From: UBA11164 sp002420085
GTDB taxonomy: Bacteria; Pseudomonadota; Gammaproteobacteria; Xanthomonadales; Xanthomonadaceae
DNA: 7,661 nt
Direction: 5' to 3'
NCBI GenBank assembly: GCA_031976395.1
Contig: DALYLJ010000160.1
Coordinates: forward strand, 1 to 7,661
In this document: one piece after another, positions 1-4,745 of the stretch
How the letters are laid out: each line of letters begins with the position of its first letter
Numbering within the stretch: the stretch's first letter is position 1
Program-made: the position numbers and the translations under genes
The notes under the pieces: generated by a model
The model's database searches: none
What the model saw: the letters and a program-made list of their open reading frames with translations, nothing else
Told to the model about the DNA's origin: nothing

Positions 1-204
1 CAGGTCTCGCAGATGCCCGCCTACATGTGGCTGAAGGCCAAGGATGTGGCACGGGCCGGAATCGATGCGGTCGAACGTGGCGAGCCGATGTCGGTTCCCG
101 GCATCACCTACAAATTCATCCGACTGCTCACCAAGCACCTGCCGGACGCCTGGGCACGCCGACTGGTGGCCAGTCGCTCGAAGGATTTTCGCGACGATCA
201 TTGA
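1..204 (+). CDS. C-terminal fragment of a short-chain dehydrogenase/reductase
   Basis: The gene is cut by the left edge of the window; the frame is open from base 1 and ends at TGA 202-204, so 67 codons are visible. The run MPAYMWLKAKDVARAGIDAV, followed by a Pro-Gly pair and a hydrophobic basic helix ending in LLTKHLPDAWARRLV, resembles the C-terminal tail of SDR oxidoreductases of the DltE/YqjQ kind. In those proteins a segment meaning 'mark this position, then call on each gene product' precedes a helix rich in Leu and Arg. The catalytic Ser-Tyr-Lys and the Rossmann glycine motif lie outside the window, so neither substrate nor cofactor can be inferred. It differs from the two PhaB-type SDRs further right, which end in a conserved NGG motif. 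It converges on htpX. The family call rests on tail resemblance only. Confidence 0.6.
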   Translation, partial: QVSQMPAYMWLKAKDVARAGIDAVERGEPMSVPGITYKFIRLLTKHLPDAWARRLVASRSKDFRDDH

Positions 205-216
205 AGCCGGATCGCA

Positions 217-240
217 GCGCGCACGGCGGCCGTGCCGCGC
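217..240 (+). terminator. Hairpin just after the SDR gene, possible terminator
   Basis: Bases 217-226 pair with 230-240 to give a 10-bp stem with one bulged C (236) and a three-base loop (227-229). It starts 12 bases after the SDR stop codon. There is no T-run after it, so it is not a textbook intrinsic terminator. The position fits a 3'-end structure; the function is inferred. Confidence 0.35.
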
Positions 241-288
241 GATGCAATATCAGACCATGGCCACGATCACGTCCATGACTTTCGCCGT

Positions 289-316
289 GATTCGGCGGGC
301 CGCAGCCCGCCGAATC
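289..316. terminator. Perfect 12-bp inverted repeat between convergent genes
   Basis: GATTCGGCGGGC at 289-300 is followed by the loop CGCA (301-304) and the exact reverse complement at 305-316. It lies between the SDR stop (204) and the htpX stop (341), about 25 bases beyond the end of htpX, so it can serve either strand as a bidirectional terminator. No T-tract follows on either strand. Placement and perfect symmetry support a 3'-end role; the mechanism is inferred. Confidence 0.55.
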
Positions 317-340
317 GCCTGAGCGAGGTCACGCCCCGGA

Positions 341-1213
341 TCAGCCCCGGCGCAGCGCCTCGATCCGCTCGGCCAACGGCGGATGGCTCATGAACAGCCG
401 CTTGAAGCCGTCGGCAACACCGCCCGAGATACCGAATGCCCGCACCTGGGTCGGCAGGGTCGATTGGCCATAGGTCTGGGCCAGCCGTTGCAGCGCACGG
501 ATCATCTTCTCGCGACCGGCCAGATGGGCACCGCCGGCATCGGCGCGGAATTCGCGGTAGCGGCTGAACCAACTGACGACGATCATCGCCAGAACGCCGA
601 ACACCATGTCCAGAACGAACACGATCAGATAGTAGGCCATGCTCGGACCCCCATCGCGATTGCCCGAGATCGCGGCGTCGATCGCCCGTCCGACCACCCG
701 AGCCAGGAAGATCACGAAGGTGTTCAGCACCCCCTGGAGCAGGGTCATGGTGATCATGTCGCCATTGGCGACGTGGGCAACCTCATGGCCAAGCACGGCC
801 TCGGCCTCGTCGCGGTTCATGGCCCGCAACAATCCGGTCGATACCGCGACCAGGGCATTGTTGCGACTGGCACCGGTGGCGAAGGCATTGATCTCCGGGG
901 CGTCGTAGATCGCCACTTCCGGCATGCCGATGCCAGCGGCCTCGGCCTGGCGCCGGACGGTGGCCAGCAGCCAGGCTTCGTGCTCGTTGCGCGGCTGCTC
1001 GATGACCTGGGCGCCGGTCGAACGCTTGGCCATCCACTTCGAGATCAGCAGCGAGATGAAGGCCCCACCAAAACCGAAGATCGCGGCAAACAGCAGCAGG
1101 CCAGCGGTGCTGCCGAGTTGAATGCCGAACACGCCCTGAAGAATGGAAAGGACAATGCCGAGCAGGACCAGCACGGCAAGATTGGTCGCAATGAACAGAG
1201 CGATACGCATCAT
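341..1213 (-). CDS. htpX: HtpX, membrane-bound zinc metalloprotease of the heat-shock response
   Basis: This is a 290-residue M48 family protease of the inner membrane. In E. coli, HtpX works with FtsH to degrade misfolded membrane proteins. The zinc site is visible: HEVAH at residues 143-147 gives two His ligands and the catalytic Glu, and E221 in EFRAD is the expected third ligand. Hydrophobic segments lie near residues 4-26, 36-57, 155-175 and 193-216, so the active site faces the cytoplasm as in the family. The body contains the family runs VIEQPRNE (70-77), INAFATGA (108-115) and SHPPLAERIEALR near the C-terminus. Length matches E. coli HtpX (about 293). The start is placed at the first Met of MMRIALF, as in E. 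coli, with GGAG ten bases upstream; an upstream in-frame ATG at 1276 lies inside the promoter. The gene appears monocistronic and has a sigma-32-like promoter. Confidence 0.95.
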   Translation of the reverse strand: MMRIALFIATNLAVLVLLGIVLSILQGVFGIQLGSTAGLLLFAAIFGFGGAFISLLISKWMAKRSTGAQVIEQPRNEHEAWLLATVRRQAEAAGIGMPEVAIYDAPEINAFATGASRNNALVAVSTGLLRAMNRDEAEAVLGHEVAHVANGDMITMTLLQGVLNTFVIFLARVVGRAIDAAISGNRDGGPSMAYYLIVFVLDMVFGVLAMIVVSWFSRYREFRADAGGAHLAGREKMIRALQRLAQTYGQSTLPTQVRAFGISGGVADGFKRLFMSHPPLAERIEALRRG

Positions 1214-1248
1214 GGGAAACGCACTCCGGGTTGAACGATCGCGAGTAT

Positions 1249-1277
1249 AGATTGGGTAGACTGCCGCCGAGATCAAG
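1249..1277 (-). promoter_or_regulatory. Sigma-32 (RpoH) heat-shock promoter of htpX
   Basis: Read on the minus strand, CTTGATC (1277-1271) is followed by 14 bases and then CCCAATCT (1256-1249). The E. coli sigma-32 consensus is CTTGAAA, a spacer of about 13-15 bases, and CCCCATNT. The -10 element matches at every specified base but one, the -35 element matches at the first five bases (CTTGA), and the spacing is right. It lies 36 bases upstream of the htpX start codon. htpX is a known heat-shock gene in enterobacteria, so location and gene identity agree. An overlapping TATACT (1249-1244) could serve as a housekeeping -10, but no good -35 sits 17 bases away from it. Confidence 0.7.
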
Positions 1278-1447
1278 ACTGACTGAATGACCGTGCAGAC
1301 CGAATCACCCCGGATCGGCCGTCACTCCCTGCGCCGATCCAGCCAGACCCGGCGATCCGAGCCGGCCGGCCGCACCCGCTCGACCCGGCGAATGTCCGAC
1401 CCCGCTCGACCCACGCCTGCCGGCCGTCAGATTGGTTTCGCCCGATC

Positions 1448-2410
1448 ATGACCGTTCACGACACACCCTCGGTCGATGCCTGCCGGTCGAGCTACCGGGG
1501 CCGGTTCGCGCCCTCCCCGACCGGCCCGTTGCATCTGGGCTCGCTGACCGCCGCCCTGGCCAGTTGGTTGTTCGCACGGCGGGCCGGCGGTGAGTGGCTG
1601 GTCCGGATCGAAGACATCGATCGGCCGCGTGAGGTGCCGGGCGCCGCCGACCAGCAGCTACGAACCCTGTCGGCATTCGGACTGATTCCCGATCAGTCGC
1701 CACTGCGCCAGAGCGAACGCCAGGACGCCTACCGCAGCGCCCTGGACCGACTGATCGCCGCCGGCCGGGTGTTTGCCTGCACGTGCAGCCGATCGGAACT
1801 GGCCACCATCGGCGGTCGCCACCGACATTGCCTGCACGCCCTCCGGAATACGACACCGGCCTGGCGGTTCCGGGTCGAGGATGACTGCCGGATCGTGTTC
1901 GAGGATGCCGTGTTCGGAACCGTAGCGCAGGCACTCGACCGCGAGGTCGGCGATTTCGTGGTCCACCGGGCCGACGGGCTCTACGCCTATCAACTCGCGG
2001 TCGTGGTCGATGATGCCGAGCAGGGCATCACCGATGTCGTGCGCGGAGCCGATCTGCTCGACTCGACACCGCGCCAGATTCTCCTGCAACGGGCGCTCGG
2101 ATACCCAACCCCGAGCTACCTGCATATTCCCCTGGTGCTCGCTCCGGACGGCCAGAAGCTGGGCAAGTCCAGATCAGCCCCGGCGCTCGATCCCGCCGAT
2201 CCGCTGCCCGCCCTGCGCAGCGCCTGGCGTCTGCTCGGCCAGGCCGAGCACGCCCTGGCGTCGGCAGGCAGTGTCGATGCCGCGTTGACGGCAGCGCGGC
2301 ACGAATTCGACCTGCAGCGACTGGTCGCGGCGGCGGTCAGCCATCCGACGCCCGGAGTCGATCGCGATCGCCGGCCGGCACAGCGACATGACGACATCCG
2401 ATCCGCATGA
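1448..2410 (+). CDS. gluQ: GluQRS, glutamyl-queuosine tRNA(Asp) synthetase
   Basis: This is a 320-residue paralogue of glutamyl-tRNA synthetase that lacks the anticodon-binding domain. It activates glutamate and attaches it to queuosine at position 34 of tRNA(Asp). The class I signatures are present: RFAPSPTGPLHLGS (residues 19-32, HIGH-type) and KLGKS (237-241, KMSKS-type). RIEDIDRPRE (53-62) and YAYQLAVVVDDAEQGITDVVRG (179-200) are typical of the catalytic core. A zinc knob is marked by C111, C113 and C128; the residue corresponding to the Tyr ligand of the E. coli enzyme appears to be His here. E. coli GluQRS is about 300 residues; the extra length is a charged C-terminal tail. ATG 1448 is the only usable start: the frame has no ATG, GTG or TTG between the in-frame TGA at 1280-1282 and this codon. 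No clear Shine-Dalgarno sequence precedes it. The usual gammaproteobacterial neighbour dksA is absent here. Confidence 0.93.
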   Translation: MTVHDTPSVDACRSSYRGRFAPSPTGPLHLGSLTAALASWLFARRAGGEWLVRIEDIDRPREVPGAADQQLRTLSAFGLIPDQSPLRQSERQDAYRSALDRLIAAGRVFACTCSRSELATIGGRHRHCLHALRNTTPAWRFRVEDDCRIVFEDAVFGTVAQALDREVGDFVVHRADGLYAYQLAVVVDDAEQGITDVVRGADLLDSTPRQILLQRALGYPTPSYLHIPLVLAPDGQKLGKSRSAPALDPADPLPALRSAWRLLGQAEHALASAGSVDAALTAARHEFDLQRLVAAAVSHPTPGVDRDRRPAQRHDDIRSA

Positions 2411-2435
2411 AATCCGAACCGGCCGGGCGTACACT
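2407..2435 (+). promoter_or_regulatory. Possible sigma-70 promoter of the PHA cluster
   Basis: ATGAAA (2407-2412) and TACACT (2430-2435) each match four of six consensus positions of -35 and -10 elements and are separated by exactly 17 bases. They lie 40 bases upstream of the first reductase start and overlap the gluQRS stop codon. The match is modest and could be chance, but it is the best candidate in the 64-base gap. Confidence 0.3.
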
Positions 2436-2474
2436 CGACAGCAACGTCTACCACCACCCACAGAGGGATCGCTC

Positions 2475-3215
2475 ATGACAGTTCGCGTCGCACTGGTCAC
2501 CGGCGGAACCGGCGGCATCGGCACCGCCATCTGCAAGCGTCTGGTTCAACTCGGCCATCGGGTAGCCACCAACTACCGCAACGAGACCAAGGCGCGCGCC
2601 TGGCAGACCCAGATGCAGGCCGAGGGATTCGAGATCACCCTGGCCGAAGGCGATGTCGCCGATCCGGATTCGGCGGCGGCGATGGTTGCCGCGATCGAGC
2701 GGCAACTCGGACCGGTGGAGGTACTGGTCAACAACGCCGGCATCACCCGTGACACCACCTTCCACCGGATGACCGCCGACCAGTGGCGCGATGTGATCGA
2801 CACCAACCTCAATTCCTGCTTCAACGTCACCCGCCCGATCATCGAAGGCATGCGCGAGCGCAAATGGGGACGGATCATCCAGATCAGCTCGATCAATGGT
2901 CTCAAGGGCCAGTACGGACAGGCCAACTACGCTGCCGCCAAGGCCGGCATGCACGGCTTCACCATCTCGCTGGCACGTGAAAATGCCCGGCTGGGCATCA
3001 CCGTCAACACCGTCTCGCCCGGCTACGTCGCCACCGACATGGTCATGGCAGTCCCTGAGGAGGTTCGCGCCAAGATCGTCGCCGACATTCCGACCGGCCG
3101 GCTCGGCAAGCCGGAGGAAATCGCCTATGCGGTCGCCTTCCTGGTCTCGGACGAAGCGGCCTGGATCACCGGCTCCAATCTCGACATCAACGGCGGCCAC
3201 CACATGGGCTGGTGA
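2475..3215 (+). CDS. phaB: PhaB-type acetoacetyl-CoA reductase, paralogue 1
   Basis: This SDR enzyme is predicted to reduce acetoacetyl-CoA to (R)-3-hydroxybutyryl-CoA, the PHA synthase substrate. It is 246 residues, the same length as Cupriavidus necator PhaB. The Rossmann motif TGGTGGIG is at residues 9-16, NNAG at 86-89, and the catalytic set is N111, S139, Y152 and K156. ITRDTTFHRMT (90-100), ISSINGLKGQYGQANYAAAKAG and the end ITGSNLDINGG all follow the PhaB/FabG pattern, with the GQ-rich loop before the Tyr typical of PhaB. After the second beta strand it reads ATNYRNETKA with Arg at position 35 and no Asp, which suits NADPH. The start is set by homology and by GAGG (2463-2466) eight bases upstream; an in-frame ATG at 2388 would add 29 residues overlapping gluQRS. 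A FabG-like role cannot be fully excluded, but the adjacent phaR favours PHA metabolism. Confidence 0.88.
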   Translation: MTVRVALVTGGTGGIGTAICKRLVQLGHRVATNYRNETKARAWQTQMQAEGFEITLAEGDVADPDSAAAMVAAIERQLGPVEVLVNNAGITRDTTFHRMTADQWRDVIDTNLNSCFNVTRPIIEGMRERKWGRIIQISSINGLKGQYGQANYAAAKAGMHGFTISLARENARLGITVNTVSPGYVATDMVMAVPEEVRAKIVADIPTGRLGKPEEIAYAVAFLVSDEAAWITGSNLDINGGHHMGW

Positions 3216-3262
3216 CCGCCATGGCGACCGGGTGGCATCCGAGGCTGCGACCCGGTCGGCTT

Positions 3263-3293
3263 GCGCGATGGACCCGGCTGGTCCATGCTGCGC
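3263..3293 (+). other. Stem-loop in the phaB-phaR gap
   Basis: ATGGACC (3268-3274) pairs with GGTCCAT (3280-3286) around the loop CGGCT, and GCGC (3263-3266) can pair with GCGC (3290-3293) across a small internal loop. No T-run follows. It may attenuate or process the reductase-phaR transcript, or be coincidental; its right arm overlaps the candidate PhaR operator. Confidence 0.3.
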
Positions 3294-3298
3294 CGCAG
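3288..3298. promoter_or_regulatory. Candidate PhaR operator upstream of phaR
   Basis: CTGC-GCC-GCAG is a perfect dyad matching the CTGC-N3-4-GCAG site reported for PhaR in Paracoccus denitrificans and Rhodobacter, where PhaR represses its own gene. It lies 22 bases before the phaR start codon. Two other matches fall inside coding sequence (1777-1788 in gluQRS, 7320-7330 in rnd), so the motif alone is weak; only its position is persuasive. Known examples are alphaproteobacterial. Confidence 0.35.
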
Positions 3299-3310
3299 TA
3301 GTCCCAGCCT

Positions 3311-3315
3311 GGAAG
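3311..3315 (+). promoter_or_regulatory. Ribosome binding site fixing the phaR start
   Basis: GGAAG lies five bases before ATG 3321. It supports this start over the in-frame upstream ATGs at 3261 and 3285, whose added residues do not resemble PhaR and would run through the stem-loop and candidate operator. Confidence 0.6.
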
Positions 3316-3320
3316 CACGC

Positions 3321-3836
3321 ATGGCGAACGTTCGGATCATCAAGAAATACCCGAATCGGCGGTTGTACGACACCGAGATATCCAGCTACATCACGCTGGA
3401 AGACGTGCGCCAGCTCATCCTGGAAGATGAGCGGTTCGAGGTTCGCGATGCCAAGAGCGGCGAGGATCTGACCCGTCAGGTGCTGCTCCAGATCATCACC
3501 GAGCATGAGCAGGAGGGGCAGCCGATGCTGTCCACCGAACTGCTCAGTCAGTTGATCCGCTTCTATGGCGACTCGCTGCAAGGCTTCATGGGCAGTTATC
3601 TGGAGCGCAGCATGCAGTTGTTCCTCGACCAGCAGCAGCAGTTCCGCAGTCAGTTGAACAGTCTGCTCGGACAGACGCCATGGACCATGCTCAACCAGAT
3701 CACCGAGCGCAACATGGACTTGTGGAAGAATTTCCAGACCGGCCTGCTCGGTCAGCTTGGCCAGGGACCGTCCGACGACAACCAGACCAGCCCGACCCGC
3801 AAGGATGCCGGCCGCAACAAGCCTCGACCGCGCTGA
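3321..3836 (+). CDS. phaR: PhaR, polyhydroxyalkanoate synthesis repressor
   Basis: This is a 171-residue regulator that, in studied species, represses the phasin gene phaP and its own gene and is released when it binds nascent PHA granules. The N-terminal DNA-binding domain is unmistakable: RIIKKYPNRRLYDT at residues 5-18, then SSYITLEDVRQLI (21-33) and DAKSGEDLTRQVLLQII (43-59). It is followed by the PHB accumulation domain with LLSQLIRFYG (74-83) and GFMGSYLERSMQLFLDQQQQF (88-108). The C-terminal 30 residues are polar and basic and look disordered. C. necator PhaR is about 183 residues, so the length is normal. It is flanked on both sides by PhaB-type reductases on the same strand, with gaps of 105 and 111 bases, so it may have its own promoter. 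The start is supported by GGAAG at 3311-3315. A granule-binding amphipathic role for the C-terminal half is known for the family, not seen directly. Confidence 0.95.
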   Translation: MANVRIIKKYPNRRLYDTEISSYITLEDVRQLILEDERFEVRDAKSGEDLTRQVLLQIITEHEQEGQPMLSTELLSQLIRFYGDSLQGFMGSYLERSMQLFLDQQQQFRSQLNSLLGQTPWTMLNQITERNMDLWKNFQTGLLGQLGQGPSDDNQTSPTRKDAGRNKPRPR

Positions 3837-3947
3837 GCGGACACCCCATCGGCCCGGTCCAGCCCCCTCTCCGGGCACCGGCGACCGATCCGGCGGAGCG
3901 CGCTGCGGCACTCCGAAACCATTCCTCTCGCTTATCCGGAGTCATCG

Positions 3948-4688
3948 ATGAATCAACGTGTTGCCGTGGTCAGCGGCGGCCTGGGCGGGCTCGGCACCGC
4001 CATCTGCCAGGCATTGGCGGCGCGCGGCTGCCGGGTGGTCGCTGCCGATGCCCATCCGAGCGAGGCACGGATCAGCGCATTTCGTTCGAGCCTTGATGGC
4101 CATCCGGTCGATGTCGCTGAACTCGACGTCACCGACGCCAGCGCCTGCGATGCACTGATCAGCGACACCCTCGCCCGCCACGGTTCACTCGACATCCTGG
4201 TCAATGCCGCCGGCATCATCCGCGATGCCACCCTGCGCAAGATGTCGAGCGAGCAATGGCACTCGGTCCTGCGCGTCAACCTCGACGGCGTGTTCAATCT
4301 CTGCCGAGCGGCGATCGCGCCGATGACCGAGCGCGGCTACGGGCGGATCGTCAACATCAGTTCGGTCAACGGCCAGAGCGGCCAGTTCGGCCAGACCAAT
4401 TACTCGGCGGCCAAGGCCGGCCTGCATGGCTTCACCATGGCCCTGGCCAAGGAGGCCGCCCGCAAGGGCGTGACGGTCAACAGTGTCGCCCCCGGCTACA
4501 TCGATACCGAAATGACCCGCTCGATCCGCGAGGACATCCGGGCCGGCATCGTTGCCTCGATCCCGGTGGGCCGGATGGGCCGCCCCACCGATATCGCGCG
4601 GACCGTCTGCTTCCTCTGCGAGGACGACGCCGACTACATCACCGGCGCGCTGATTCCGGTCAACGGCGGCATGTTCACCAGCTTCTGA
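3948..4688 (+). CDS. phaB: PhaB-type acetoacetyl-CoA reductase, paralogue 2
   Basis: This is a second 246-residue SDR that aligns without gaps to paralogue 1, with 113 identical positions (about 46%) by hand count. The catalytic residues N111, S139, Y152 and K156 are kept, and NISSVNGQSGQFGQTNYSAA is even closer to Cupriavidus PhaB than paralogue 1 is. The glycine motif is SGGLGGLG (9-16, Ser for Thr) and the NNAG motif is NAAG (86-89). After the second beta strand it reads VAADAHPSEA with Asp34, where an acidic residue in SDRs usually binds the adenosine ribose of NAD(H) and excludes the phosphate of NADP(H). It is therefore likely an NADH-preferring reductase, or a (R)-3-hydroxybutyryl-CoA dehydrogenase acting in the opposite direction. 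GGAG (3938-3941) lies six bases before the ATG. The 111-base gap after phaR shows no clear promoter, so cotranscription is possible. Confidence 0.82.
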   Translation: MNQRVAVVSGGLGGLGTAICQALAARGCRVVAADAHPSEARISAFRSSLDGHPVDVAELDVTDASACDALISDTLARHGSLDILVNAAGIIRDATLRKMSSEQWHSVLRVNLDGVFNLCRAAIAPMTERGYGRIVNISSVNGQSGQFGQTNYSAAKAGLHGFTMALAKEAARKGVTVNSVAPGYIDTEMTRSIREDIRAGIVASIPVGRMGRPTDIARTVCFLCEDDADYITGALIPVNGGMFTSF

Positions 4689-4697
4689 ACATCCCGG

Positions 4698-4734
4698 TCC
4701 GGACGCGGCGCCAGTACCGGCGTCCGCGTCCGGA
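4698..4734. terminator. Strong hairpin between convergent genes
   Basis: TCCGGACGCGG (4698-4708) pairs perfectly with 4724-4734; inside it CGCC (4709-4712) pairs with GGCG (4719-4722) across one bulged T (4723), leaving the loop AGTACC. It fills most of the 57-base gap between the reductase stop (4688) and the stop of the minus-strand gene (4746), the expected place for a bidirectional terminator. No T-tract follows on either strand. Confidence 0.6.
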
Positions 4735-4745
4735 TCGGGCAGAGC

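Noticed and set aside
383..1234. A 283-codon plus-strand frame opposite htpX
   Set aside because: It is the antisense shadow of an unmistakable HtpX; His/Gln/Asp-rich translation with no family resemblance.
1210..1276. Upstream start for HtpX at ATG 1276, adding 21 residues
   Set aside because: The extra residues are not HtpX-like and the codons overlap the sigma-32 promoter; MMRIALF at 1213 matches the family start.
1777..1788. CTGC-ACGT-GCAG as a PhaR operator inside gluQRS
   Set aside because: The bases encode the Cys-Thr-Cys-Ser zinc motif of GluQRS, so the match is explained by coding constraint.
2388..2474. Upstream start for the first reductase, adding 29 residues
   Set aside because: It would overlap gluQRS and extend beyond the usual PhaB N-terminus; ATG 2475 has a good ribosome binding site.
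2448..3911. A 487-codon open frame on the minus strand, antisense to the first reductase and phaR
   Set aside because: It covers two well-supported genes in antisense; long antisense frames are expected opposite high-GC coding DNA, and its translation is low-complexity without a recognisable domain.
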